From contig JABUUT010000040.1 in the NCBI GenBank assembly GCA_021443045.1, positions 7,622 to 30,465 on the forward strand: a stretch of DNA of 22,844 nucleotides, given 5' to 3'. Origin of the DNA: Fibrobacteraceae bacterium. GTDB lineage: Bacteria; Fibrobacterota; Fibrobacteria; Fibrobacterales; Fibrobacteraceae. The notes below the pieces were generated by a model. The model saw only the letters and a program-made list of their open reading frames with translations, was not told the origin of the DNA and did no database searches. Position numbers and translations under genes: made by a program. Every line of letters starts with the position of its first letter. The stretch's first letter is position 1. Positions 12,772 through 20,936 of the stretch are shown piece by piece.

Positions 12772-15296
12772 TGAAAAAACTGTTGCTTTTGTTGCTTTTT
12801 GCTTTGGTTGGCCTAAGCAATTCCTGGGCTTGGCATAAAGACTTGTTCTTTGGAGAAAAAACGAGCGGTGTAGATAAGGATTTGTGCGTAACGGCTGCAA
12901 GTCCTACGGAATTGAAGAATTCCTTAGACAAAAATGGTGCCAAGTGTGAATCGGCCCCAAAAGCCCATGTGCGGTTGCGGTTTATAAACCCTCCGCAGAT
13001 GAGTTCTGCCAAGTTTGGCTTTTACTTGGAGCGACCGTTCTTTGTAATTGACGGAATTTATTTGGGCACCGACAGCCTTAGAACTTTGGATGACTATCAA
13101 GGGGAAACCGATGCTTTTGGAATTCCAGCGCTGCTGTCAAATTTAGGGTATACTCCGGTGCTGGTACAGTTTTCCGAAACGGTGCAGAACAGTCTTGAAA
13201 AAAATGCAGAAATGTTCCGGGGGGTGTTGGAGTTTTTGAATTCCAATAAATTGGTGGAATTTCCCGATAAGGCTCATGATGGCTTTGTAGTGCTGGGTAT
13301 AAGCCAAGGAGGAATTCTTGGTCGATATGGTTCTTACCTGTATGATAAGAGCCGTGGAGCCGGGAGCGCTCCTGTTCGCTTGTATGCTTCCCTGGATTCG
13401 CCCCATCAGGGGGCGGTAATGCCTAGGGGCCTTGTGGCTACCATTGATTTTTGGGCTAAAACAGGCTCTGCCGATGCCGCCGAAGCTTTTCAGGATTTGA
13501 TAACGGCAGATGGTGCCAAGGATTTGCTTCTCTACGATACTAAAAATTCAAAAAATGATTTTCCTTTAAATATGGATGCCAATCGCTTTTTGTTTGGAGA
13601 TTATCGAAAGGCTGCAGAATACAAGGGATTTCCTTCGGTGCTTATTTCTCAGGGGCAAATCAAGGGGCAAATTCCAAAGCACCACTCCATGTATTTTAAT
13701 TTGAATAGGGCTGCTGTTCGCAGCGGTGAAACGTGGGGTAGGGCTGAAAGTCGAATGTCGCCTTCCGACAATGAAAATGGCGAGTTCTCTAAAAACCACA
13801 TGTACGAATATCTAAGTTCCAACACCACATCTACCCGCAAGGGGAACGCTTCAATGGACTTTGTGCAGGGGAGTACTTACCCCTTTGCCAAGACCATTTA
13901 TGAGGCTTTGCGGGAGGGTATGGAAAGTGCTATTCCGGAGGGGCTAAGTTACAAGATTGGTGTTGGACCCCTTACCTTTAAAACTTTAAAATTCGATGCG
14001 GTTTGGGATGCAGATACTTTGTATGAACCCAGTAGCACTTTTATTCCAACTGTTAGTGCCTTGGATTTAAAATGTGGTGGAAATCTGGCCATTCGTGGGG
14101 CGTGCGCCTTTTCTGAAAATGGGTCGTCCTTAAAATTTGAATCACCGGGAAGTGCAAGCACAGGAACCTTTATTTTTGCAGTAGATAAAACCCACCCTCG
14201 CTATGAAGAAGCTGTTAGCGGTCGTCATATTGAATTGCCTGGGTCTGGCAAAAATAAAAATGTGGTTTCGGGGATGCAAACCGATATTTGGCGCGTGATG
14301 TGCGAGTTGGCCAAGGTTGATTTTGATTCTACAAAGGGAACTTTCCGAAACCCCGATCTTTTAGGCCTGTTTTCGCCTAAGTCCAATTGTATGGATTTAA
14401 GCCTTATGCCAGACATTATTAAAAACGCTGGTGTTGAATCGTCAAAAAAATTTGCCTACGCCCGCTATGATTACAACGATAAGGCCTCAGAAAACGATGA
14501 TACGGTGTTCTTTTCGTTACCAGCAGGCTGGAATAAATCGGCTCTTTTTGACAATGGTACCGAAATACCGGAGGGTAGTTTTTTTGAGGCCGAAGTAAAG
14601 GTGGACCTTCCGAATGCCAATTGGATGAAAGCCGAACTCATGATTCAAAAGACAAAGAAAATTGCTTCCATGCCAATTCAGATGGGGGAACTTAGCGTGA
14701 ATCCAGATGGGGCATTTCATACGGTTCGTTGGCATATGCCTACTGCCAAGGGCGCCTTGGCAAATTACCGCTGGTTCCGTTTGGTTTTAAATTCGGCTGG
14801 AGGAATTGTTTCTATAGCCAACCCTCGCCTGGTTGTGAATTCCAAGGTTCTTGAAGATAAGCCCATGGCTATACCGTCAAAGGAAATCTTCCCAAATAAC
14901 GACTATACCTTTATTATGTGGTCCGATAAATTGGTGTATAGCAGTGTTTATGATGAAAACCGCTGGGGGCAATCCTTTGAGTTTGGACCCGCCTACAATG
15001 GTTTTCATGTCGACATGAAACAGATGTATTCTTTGGACAGTTACTCCGATTTGGTGGTGGAGTATTTCCCAGGAACTTGTCAGCATACGGCAATGTATTT
15101 TGATGCCAAAAATGATGTAAAGTCTAATTTGGCCAATGGAAGTTTGCAAAATGGCATTGTTGTAAAAAATTTACATCTTTCCGACATTATAGACACGAAT
15201 TTTACGCCAGCTCAGTCTTTAAGCGGGCATCGCCTTAGTGCAAAATCCATGATTGCTAATGAAAAATGTGTCATTAGTAGAATTTATCTAAAATAG
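12771..15296 (+). CDS. Secreted lipase/esterase-like alpha/beta hydrolase
   Basis: The 841-residue protein has a signal peptide (MKK plus poly-Leu, cleavage near SWA at 20). Residues about 85-380 are an alpha/beta hydrolase: strand/oxyanion region PFFVIDGIY (89-97), nucleophile elbow LGISQGG with Ser178, and the lipase/PGAP1-type sequence SLDSPHQGA (207-215). Candidate catalytic His residues lie in IPKHHS and SKNHMYEYL. From about 400 on the protein is beta-rich; the part around 590-700 resembles another jelly-roll domain (AEVKVDLPNANWMKAEL … YRWFRLVLNS). Start and stop are clean, and the gene is coupled by a one-base overlap to the preceding secreted protein. The substrate is not readable: lipid, polysaccharide ester or peptidoglycan-linked ester are all possible. 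Confidence 0.83.
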   Translation: MKKLLLLLLFALVGLSNSWAWHKDLFFGEKTSGVDKDLCVTAASPTELKNSLDKNGAKCESAPKAHVRLRFINPPQMSSAKFGFYLERPFFVIDGIYLGTDSLRTLDDYQGETDAFGIPALLSNLGYTPVLVQFSETVQNSLEKNAEMFRGVLEFLNSNKLVEFPDKAHDGFVVLGISQGGILGRYGSYLYDKSRGAGSAPVRLYASLDSPHQGAVMPRGLVATIDFWAKTGSADAAEAFQDLITADGAKDLLLYDTKNSKNDFPLNMDANRFLFGDYRKAAEYKGFPSVLISQGQIKGQIPKHHSMYFNLNRAAVRSGETWGRAESRMSPSDNENGEFSKNHMYEYLSSNTTSTRKGNASMDFVQGSTYPFAKTIYEALREGMESAIPEGLSYKIGVGPLTFKTLKFDAVWDADTLYEPSSTFIPTVSALDLKCGGNLAIRGACAFSENGSSLKFESPGSASTGTFIFAVDKTHPRYEEAVSGRHIELPGSGKNKNVVSGMQTDIWRVMCELAKVDFDSTKGTFRNPDLLGLFSPKSNCMDLSLMPDIIKNAGVESSKKFAYARYDYNDKASENDDTVFFSLPAGWNKSALFDNGTEIPEGSFFEAEVKVDLPNANWMKAELMIQKTKKIASMPIQMGELSVNPDGAFHTVRWHMPTAKGALANYRWFRLVLNSAGGIVSIANPRLVVNSKVLEDKPMAIPSKEIFPNNDYTFIMWSDKLVYSSVYDENRWGQSFEFGPAYNGFHVDMKQMYSLDSYSDLVVEYFPGTCQHTAMYFDAKNDVKSNLANGSLQNGIVVKNLHLSDIIDTNFTPAQSLSGHRLSAKSMIANEKCVISRIYLK

Positions 15297-15300
15297 TTTG

Positions 15301-15306
15301 TATATT
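15301..15306 (+). promoter_or_regulatory. TATATT -10 of the barrel lipoprotein gene
   Basis: TATATT directly after the hydrolase stop codon gives a leader of about 21 bases carrying AAGGAG (15323-15328), five bases before ATG 15334. In contrast to the leaderless candidates, this gene has a full ribosome site. The -35 is weak. Confidence 0.45.
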
Positions 15307-15333
15307 TTATTTTGAACTAAGCAAGGAGTTCTT

Positions 15334-16137
15334 ATGAAAAAAATGGTTATGGGGATGGTTGCTGCAATGACTGCAACTATGATACTTGGCGGATGCGTCA
15401 AGCCTGAAATGCGTTCTATGGGAGCTACGGTGATGACTTCGCCGCTACCTCACAGAAGTAACGGAACCGATGAAGAAGCTCGCTTCTCGGTAGATGGTTC
15501 TGGCTTTGTGGGTTACACAAGTTCCGAAGGCTCGGAAAATGTGAAAAACATAAAAGCCTGGGGCGGCAATGTGTCGGTCACCTACCGCCTGGGAGGGGAC
15601 TTTTCACCGCTGTTTGTTAATGGAGCCTTGGGAGCCTTTGGCGGTAGCACGGAATTTGACTGTACCGATGATCGTTGTGACATGTCGAATAAGGGCTATG
15701 GCACCTATGTGGCTTGGCTAAATACTCCAAGCGGAAAGCGGGAATACCATTTTTGGAACATGCAGCAGCGTGTACTTTTGGGCTTAGACTTTACCCCTGG
15801 CAAATATGGCATTGTGGGTGGAGGCGCTGGCCTGTTAGTGTACCAAGGTACAGGTTCCTATGAAGACAAACGGCAAGACTTGGAAGATGAAAAGATTGTC
15901 GATAATGTTGACGATTCTTTTGATGCTGTTCCATTGGTTAGTCTTTGGGGCGGTAGCTTCATCGGAAAGGATGCCAAGTATGGCAAGGCTGTGCTTGAAT
16001 TTAGCATGCTCATGAAGCATGATGTACCTTCTTCTTTGAAACTAACTTATACTCATCCTACTGGGTTTTACGGTGGTGTCGCTTTAGGTACCATGATATC
16101 GAGTTCCCTGTATTTGGGAAAAGAGTTTGTTTTTTAG
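15334..16137 (+). CDS. Outer-membrane beta-barrel-type lipoprotein
   Basis: The product has 267 residues with a textbook lipoprotein signal ending LGGC (Cys21). From about residue 45 the sequence alternates hydrophobic and polar residues with many Gly and aromatic residues (GFVGYTSS, WGGNVSVTYRLG, VLLGLDFTPGKYGIVGGGAGLLVY, LKLTYTHPTGFYGGVALG), and it ends KEFVF. This fits an eight-strand barrel or barrel-like domain ending in Phe. Two Cys (FDCTDDRCD) could form a disulphide in a loop. AAGGAG supports the start. It lies 37 bases after the hydrolase gene and before a strong bidirectional terminator, so it may be partly co-transcribed with it. Function is unknown. Confidence 0.82.
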   Translation: MKKMVMGMVAAMTATMILGGCVKPEMRSMGATVMTSPLPHRSNGTDEEARFSVDGSGFVGYTSSEGSENVKNIKAWGGNVSVTYRLGGDFSPLFVNGALGAFGGSTEFDCTDDRCDMSNKGYGTYVAWLNTPSGKREYHFWNMQQRVLLGLDFTPGKYGIVGGGAGLLVYQGTGSYEDKRQDLEDEKIVDNVDDSFDAVPLVSLWGGSFIGKDAKYGKAVLEFSMLMKHDVPSSLKLTYTHPTGFYGGVALGTMISSSLYLGKEFVF

Positions 16138-16153
16138 AAGTGCCTATAAATGC

Positions 16154-16186
16154 AAAAAAGGCTGTGGTTTAACCACAGCCTTTTTT
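16154..16186. terminator. Strong bidirectional terminator
   Basis: A perfect 10-bp stem, GGCTGTGGTT/AACCACAGCC (16160-16169/16171-16180), is flanked by A6 and T6. It ends both the barrel lipoprotein gene and the convergent carboxyltransferase gene. Confidence 0.95.
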
Positions 16187-16205
16187 GTAATGGCGCAAAA
16201 CGCGA

Positions 16206-17774
16206 TTACTTCAATGTGCTTACCTGAACGTCCCAGCTCTGGTTGCCAAGGGCAATGCGGTAGGTGCTTGCGGCACCTGCCTTCATGTTCTTGGTATCTA
16301 CTGCTGGAGCGGCATTGGGGTCTTTCTTGGGAACGCCAATGTGGCGGTTGCCCTTGAGGAATTCAATGCCCTTGTTGCCGGCCTTGGTCTGGAGGCAGCC
16401 GGTGATGAAGATGTTTTCGTCTGTCACTGGCAAGCCGTTTTCTTCCAAGAGTTTCTTGGCGGCTGGAATGCCTGGTTCCAGAATTTCTTCTGCACATTGT
16501 ACGCCGGGGTGGGCTTCTGCAAATGGCTTCATGCCAAACTGGTCGGCAGCAATTTTTACCAATTCTGGGTCTGGTTCGCAAGGAGTTTTACCCTGGTAGC
16601 CCAGGAGCATCTTGCCGTAGCCTTCGGTCATCTTGAACCAACGGTCGCGGCCCGCGTTTTCGTTGATGGTGTTCATGTAGGCTTGCTGGAAGTAGAACTG
16701 AGACACTGGTGTCACAGAAGAAGCGAAGCCTCCGCGACGAACGCATTCACTCATGTTCTCAATAACCTTCGGGAACAGGTGGAATGTTTTGGTTTCGCGC
16801 ATCATGAGGGTGTTGGCTGTGAGAGCGCCACCGGGCATGGGGCTAAAGATAACGTCGGTTGTAATCTGACGAGCTTCTGGTGGGAAGTTGTAGTCTTTGA
16901 GGCATTCAACGGCAACGTTGTTGGCTTCCATGATTTCTGGAATGTGGTCGTCTACAATGCCGTCTTCACCAAGAGCCAGCTTGTAGTCAGTTCCCTTGAG
17001 GGCGTGGAACATGGAGAACAGGTCTGGCTGGGCTGTACCACCGGAGAGTGGCTTGCGGCCTACGTCAATACCGTCGGCACCACCTTCAATGGCGGCAACA
17101 TACTGGGCAACACCAGTACCGCAGGTGTCATGGCTGTGGATGCGCAGTTCCACCTTGTCGCCCAGGAGCTTGCGGGCACGCTTGAATGTTTCGAACACCT
17201 TGCGTGGGTTTGTTGTACCAGAGGCATCCTTGAAGCAAACAGAAGCAAATGGAACGCCTGCGTCCAGGATGTTTCTGAGAATGCGTTCGTAGAATTCAGG
17301 GTCGTGGGCGCCTGTGCATCCCGGAGGAAGTTCCATCATGGTAACGACGACTTCGTGTTCCAGACCGGCATCGGTAATGCACTTGCCGGAGTAGATCAGG
17401 TTGTTTACGTCGTTGAGGGCGTCAAAGTTGCGGATACGGGTCATGCCGTGTTTTTTGAACATGACGGCATGGAGGTTGATCATGTCGCGAGGCTGTGGAG
17501 CCAGAGCCACCACGTTAATGCCTCGAGCCAAAGTCTGAAGGCGGATGTTTGGGCCCACTACGCGGCGGAATTCATCCATCATGTCAAAAGCGTCTTCGCC
17601 GCAGTTCTGGTAGAGGGCCTGGAAACGGGCTCCACCACCTGCTTCAAAGTGGGTGATACCGGCTTTAACGGCTGCTTCCACCGCAGGCATAAAGTCTTTG
17701 GCGAATACGCGTGCTCCGAAAATAGATTGGAAACCATCGCGGAACGAGGTGTCCTGGAACAGAATCTTTTTCAT
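16206..17774 (-). CDS. Biotin-dependent carboxyltransferase subunit (OadA/PycB/5S-like)
   Basis: The 522-residue protein matches the carboxyltransferase (TIM-barrel) plus PYC/OADA conserved domain of oxaloacetate decarboxylase alpha, pyruvate carboxylase B and transcarboxylase 5S. Visible are QDTSFRDGFQS (7-17, for DTTLRDAHQS), FDALND (117-122), the carboxylated-lysine motif FKDASG with Lys182, the metal-binding RIHSHDTCG (His213, His215), GTAQPD (246-251) and MPGG. These enzymes move CO2 between biotin and pyruvate/oxaloacetate (or a related acid). The protein ends about 18 residues into a beta segment (YRIALGNQSWDVQV) with no biotinyl domain or AMKM motif, so biotin must sit on a separate carrier, as for 5S. 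A usual role would be in the oxaloacetate/succinate branch. AGGAAA lies before the ATG. Unusual motif substitutions leave the substrate open. Confidence 0.85.
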   Translation of the reverse strand: MKKILFQDTSFRDGFQSIFGARVFAKDFMPAVEAAVKAGITHFEAGGGARFQALYQNCGEDAFDMMDEFRRVVGPNIRLQTLARGINVVALAPQPRDMINLHAVMFKKHGMTRIRNFDALNDVNNLIYSGKCITDAGLEHEVVVTMMELPPGCTGAHDPEFYERILRNILDAGVPFASVCFKDASGTTNPRKVFETFKRARKLLGDKVELRIHSHDTCGTGVAQYVAAIEGGADGIDVGRKPLSGGTAQPDLFSMFHALKGTDYKLALGEDGIVDDHIPEIMEANNVAVECLKDYNFPPEARQITTDVIFSPMPGGALTANTLMMRETKTFHLFPKVIENMSECVRRGGFASSVTPVSQFYFQQAYMNTINENAGRDRWFKMTEGYGKMLLGYQGKTPCEPDPELVKIAADQFGMKPFAEAHPGVQCAEEILEPGIPAAKKLLEENGLPVTDENIFITGCLQTKAGNKGIEFLKGNRHIGVPKKDPNAAPAVDTKNMKAGAASTYRIALGNQSWDVQVSTLK

Positions 17775-17892
17775 ATCGTTTTCCTATGGGAACGAGTCCC
17801 TGGTTTTATCCTTTAACAAATAATTGCGCTCAATATAAGAATATTTTAATGGGCTCGTTGCATCTCTTACAAAAAAACAGCCGTATTAGGCA

Positions 17893-18717
17893 TTAAATAA
17901 ACAGTGCCGTATTCAATTTGGAACGGTACTTCCATGTTAATTCGTGCTTTGGGCCCAAACTTCCAAAAAGGGTCAGCATGGCTTTTTTGGCGGCGCCGTC
18001 GTTCCATTGGGGGGCTTCGTACACCAGGTTCAAAAATGCCTGAAGAGCAGCTTCGTACTGTTCTTCGGTGGCTAGCACGCAGGCCTGGTGGTACACAATG
18101 GCCTCTTTGCCCTGAACGTCTTTTTTTAAGGCCTCGGCGTAAAAGTCTAAAAATTCCAGCAGCGATTTGGCTGTGCGGTATTGGTCGTCGGCTTCGGTAA
18201 ACTTGCTGAGAATGCCTCTGGCTTTTTCGGTGTCACCAAGTCCAAGACAGGCCTTGGCCCACAACAACTGGTATCCTTTGTCGTTGGGGTTTTCTGTTAA
18301 AACGGCTTCCAAGGCGGGTAAAGCCTGGTCGAATAATTTATCTGAAATCAGTTCTTCTATTTCCATGCGCTGGCGGGCTTCGTCGGTAATAAAGTGTTTT
18401 TCAAGCCTGTCTTTCATTTCTTTTTCACTGAGAATGCCTTGAATAACATCTACATCCTCTCCGTTTTTTACCACATGCACTTCGGGTACCGACTGAAGGC
18501 GAAAAGCCTGTATCAGCTGCATATTTTCCTGCTGGTCAACGCTAACTACGCCTAGGGTAAAGTCCATGGAGGTGGAAAGGCCGCCCATAAGTTTGGAAAA
18601 TTCTCCGCACTCAGGGTACCTTGCCGAAACAAATAAAACTGCAATGGCCTTCTCGGTGGAGGCCGCTAGAACTTCCTGTTGAAAGTTTTCTGATGTGATT
18701 TGTACAACTTTTGCCAT
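17893..18717 (-). CDS. cnoX: CnoX/YbbN-type thioredoxin-TPR chaperone
   Basis: The product has 274 residues from ATG 18717; a TTG at 18756 would add 13 unconserved residues. Residues 5-110 are a thioredoxin fold with the cis-Pro (SVPEV, Pro78) and KNGEDVD turn. The active site reads SARYPEC (31-37), one Cys instead of CxxC. Helical TPR-like repeats follow (115-274), ending in the LFGSLGP…YRSKL signature of YbbN. Family members are holdases that protect proteins from chlorine oxidation and hand them to DnaK/GroEL. E. coli CnoX also lacks CxxC, so this one is probably a holdase, not a reductase. TATATT lies seven bases before the ATG. The gene is upstream of the carboxyltransferase gene, 118 bases apart; a weak GCC/GGC stem with T7 lies between them. 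Confidence 0.88.
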   Translation of the reverse strand: MAKVVQITSENFQQEVLAASTEKAIAVLFVSARYPECGEFSKLMGGLSTSMDFTLGVVSVDQQENMQLIQAFRLQSVPEVHVVKNGEDVDVIQGILSEKEMKDRLEKHFITDEARQRMEIEELISDKLFDQALPALEAVLTENPNDKGYQLLWAKACLGLGDTEKARGILSKFTEADDQYRTAKSLLEFLDFYAEALKKDVQGKEAIVYHQACVLATEEQYEAALQAFLNLVYEAPQWNDGAAKKAMLTLFGSLGPKHELTWKYRSKLNTALFI

Positions 18718-18724
18718 GGCCTTA

Positions 18725-18730
18725 AATATA
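18725..18730 (-). promoter_or_regulatory. TATATT -10 seven bases before cnoX
   Basis: The minus strand reads TATATTTAAGGCCATG. The hexamer is placed so that transcription would begin about at the start codon. AAGG is present but only two bases from ATG, too close to act as a normal ribosome site. Confidence 0.5.
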
Positions 18731-18772
18731 GTTAATGACACATGGGGCAACCTCAATGCTCCCAGCTTTTTG

Positions 18773-18778
18773 TATATT
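18773..18778 (+). promoter_or_regulatory. TATATT -10 seven bases before the zinc-ribbon gene
   Basis: TATATT (18773-18778) is followed by seven bases and ATG 18786, with no ribosome site. It is the plus-strand partner of the cnoX -10; the two hexamers are 42 bases apart in a 68-base divergent region. Confidence 0.5.
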
Positions 18779-18785
18779 GCAGTAC

Positions 18786-19289
18786 ATGAGTTGTTCCTGC
18801 CCTTTTTGCAAGGCCCCTGTGGCCTGTATCGACATCCACCACTTGAACCTGCGTATTTGCACCAAGTGCTTTTCCACCTTTTTCCCCTGCGACCAGACCA
18901 TGGCCTTTAGGGGAGACCTTATTGATAAAACTCGGGAACTGTGGCTTTTGGCCCTCAAGGCAAAGAATGTGCCCGACCCCGAAACATCGGGAGCCTGCTG
19001 CATAGACCATGGAGAGCCTTTGGTGGATGGCAACGTGCCCGACTATGGGTTTCCTGGCAAGGTAACAACTTGTTGCAGAACCTTTCACTTTACTCCATCG
19101 CAGACGGTTCATCTGCTGGAACACACCCTAAAGCACCCTTCCCACAGTTCCAAAAAAGAAAAACACCACTTTTTCTTTATTCGTGCTTTGGACAGGTTGA
19201 TTGTTAAACTAACGGGTGAGGCCGTTCCTGAAGAGGATACTTTGGATTTGGTGCAGTATAACCTTAACTTTAAAAAGTTGTTTGAATGA
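18786..19289 (+). CDS. Cys-rich zinc-ribbon protein
   Basis: The product has 167 residues from ATG 18786; the open frame starts at 18735 but lacks support there. Residues 3-35 (SCPFCKAPV … RICTKCFSTFFPC) make a zinc-ribbon of C-x2-C/C-x2-C type like zf-TFIIB. Further Cys/His lie at C71, C72, H75 and C96, C97, so a second metal site is possible. The C-terminal half is helical with a KHHFFFIRALDRLIVKL segment that may bind membrane or partner proteins; it is not hydrophobic enough for a clear transmembrane helix. Its last four bases overlap the next gene's ATG (ATGA type), so it is translationally coupled to the membrane sensor gene. Function is not recognised. A cytoplasmic adaptor for the membrane pair is possible. 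Confidence 0.8.
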   Translation: MSCSCPFCKAPVACIDIHHLNLRICTKCFSTFFPCDQTMAFRGDLIDKTRELWLLALKAKNVPDPETSGACCIDHGEPLVDGNVPDYGFPGKVTTCCRTFHFTPSQTVHLLEHTLKHPSHSSKKEKHHFFFIRALDRLIVKLTGEAVPEEDTLDLVQYNLNFKKLFE

Positions 19290-20017
19290 AAAAGACCTAC
19301 GCTATTTTGGCTGCTGTGGCATTTTCGGTGTTGCTGGTGTATTGGATGCTTCCCAACAGGTATTTTGAGGAATCCGTTTTTCCCATGCAAGAGGGTGTTG
19401 TGCTCTTGGGCTACGACGACCAGGCCGATGGAGGAACTTCTGAAATTTCAATGGAAGTGGATGAGAACACCCTGGGCTTTACCTGCAAATTGGGGGCGGA
19501 TACCACTAAGTCTGCCTGGTGCGGTCTATTGTGGAATATGGACCCCGATTCCCAGATGGTCTACCGAAACTGGACCTTTGTGGATTCCCTGATTTTGGAT
19601 GTGGAAGCCTTTGGAACCAGTGAGGTGTTGTTAAAAGTCTGGACTTATGATCCTGATGTTACAGATATAAAGAAGCCTCGCAGTTTTCGATTGCTGATGA
19701 AGGAACTGCCTTTGAAGGAGGGGGCTCAACGGCTGGCAATTCCTATGGAAGACCTCTACACCCCAGATTTTTGGTATGAAGACGGCAAGGTTGATCGGGA
19801 ACTGAATCGCCGACATCAAGAGACCGTAGCTCGGTTGGAAATTGCTCCCGGATGGAACCAGCCCCGTGAAAAAAAATTTTCCATAAAATTCAAAAGCATT
19901 ACGGCCAAGGGCGTAAGCAACCTGGCTTTTGGCACCGTGTTATTTATATTCTTGTTTTTAACCATTGTGGCCATTGGTCGTGGGCATAAATATCGTCATG
20001 ACACTCTTAAAGAATAA
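19286..20017 (+). CDS. Membrane-anchored sensor-like protein without output domain
   Basis: The product has 243 residues with transmembrane helices near 5-22 and 213-232, leaving about 190 residues outside the cytoplasm and a short basic tail (GRGHKYRHDTLKE). The outer part is beta-rich and resembles the outer domain of the next gene's product: FVDSLILDV versus YDSVDVLV, VLLKVWTYDPD versus VMLRIHTDDPD, and LYTPDFW versus FKVPDWW. The fold is probably a jelly-roll/CBM type. There is no HTH, kinase or other output. It overlaps the zinc-ribbon gene by four bases and the AraC-type gene by 20. It may pair with the next protein as a co-sensor or decoy; that is inference. Confidence 0.8.
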   Translation: MKKTYAILAAVAFSVLLVYWMLPNRYFEESVFPMQEGVVLLGYDDQADGGTSEISMEVDENTLGFTCKLGADTTKSAWCGLLWNMDPDSQMVYRNWTFVDSLILDVEAFGTSEVLLKVWTYDPDVTDIKKPRSFRLLMKELPLKEGAQRLAIPMEDLYTPDFWYEDGKVDRELNRRHQETVARLEIAPGWNQPREKKFSIKFKSITAKGVSNLAFGTVLFIFLFLTIVAIGRGHKYRHDTLKE

Positions 20018-20936
20018 GTTTCTGCTGCTGTTTTCCTTTGTGGCTGTAGCCTTGGGCTGGTTTTTTGTTTTTCTCTCTTTTCAAAATAACGAAATCCAGC
20101 TTTTTCCTAGTGGTGGCTACGAAATTTTTCCATTGGTGGACAACCTTTCTCAAGGCAATTCCACTTCGGAACTTTCCGTTTCCGACACCATGGTGTCTTC
20201 CAGCGTGAATATTCGTTCTGGGGTGGCGTACCCCTATGCGGGCATCGGTTTTAATCTTTTGTCGGTAAACAACCGGCCCGCTTCGGGCTACTTTGATTTT
20301 TCTCGCTACGATTCTGTGGATGTTCTTGTAACGGCGGGGCGCATGAAAACGGTGATGCTGAGGATTCATACAGACGACCCGGACTATTCCCGAAAGGGTG
20401 ACTACATAAGCTACCGGCCTTTGTACAAGGCGGTTCCAGTGGAATTCTCTTTTACCCATGCCAAGGCCGCTTTGTGTGATTTTAAAGTTCCTGACTGGTG
20501 GCTTGCCATGAATGGAATGGACAATGACGATGGCTTTACTTTTTTTAATAGAGGCATGCTTTTTGAAGTGGCTAATGGGGAAGGGGCCTTGAGGGGGATT
20601 CCTGACGATATAGAGGTGAAGAGTGTTCGACTGTTTGGCAAGAATCGAAGTTTTATTTCACTGATGTATGGTGTGGGCGGTGCTATTTTGCTTGTGTACC
20701 TGGTTTTGCTGGCCAATTTGCTTCGTTGTAAAAGTTTGGGGCTTAAAACGGCCCACCAGGATGAAATAAAAGTGAAAATGGAATTGGCTGAAAAGCTTTT
20801 GAAGCACACAGACAAGTCTTTGGCGGAAATAGCCTTGGAAGTGGGTGTAAAAGGCGATGCCCAATTGGAACGTTGCTTTAAAAAAATATACGGGCAAAAA
20901 CCCTTGGCATACAGGAGAAACAATAATGCTTCGTAA
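19998..20936 (+). CDS. Membrane-bound AraC-type regulator with outer sensor domain
   Basis: The product has 312 residues from ATG 19998. It has a transmembrane helix at about 8-28, an outer beta-rich domain (30-218), a second helix (221-243) and a cytoplasmic linker. A single AraC-type helix-turn-helix ends the protein (about 262-308: MELAEKLLKHTDKSLAEIAL … CFKKIYGQKPLAYRR). Normal AraC proteins carry two HTH units over about 100 residues; here only the second, conserved one is evident, so DNA binding probably needs a dimer or partner. The outer domain is a paralogue of the previous protein's. The gene overlaps its neighbours on both sides (20 and 11 bases), which points to coupled translation. 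The signal could be a carbohydrate or cell-wall fragment, by analogy with jelly-roll folds. Confidence 0.86.
   Translation: MTLLKNKFLLLFSFVAVALGWFFVFLSFQNNEIQLFPSGGYEIFPLVDNLSQGNSTSELSVSDTMVSSSVNIRSGVAYPYAGIGFNLLSVNNRPASGYFDFSRYDSVDVLVTAGRMKTVMLRIHTDDPDYSRKGDYISYRPLYKAVPVEFSFTHAKAALCDFKVPDWWLAMNGMDNDDGFTFFNRGMLFEVANGEGALRGIPDDIEVKSVRLFGKNRSFISLMYGVGGAILLVYLVLLANLLRCKSLGLKTAHQDEIKVKMELAEKLLKHTDKSLAEIALEVGVKGDAQLERCFKKIYGQKPLAYRRNNNAS

Noticed and set aside
16341..17816. A 491-residue plus-strand open frame opposite the carboxyltransferase gene
   Set aside because: It lies antisense to a gene with clear motifs, has no ribosome site or recognisable domain, and is explained by codon bias of the real gene.
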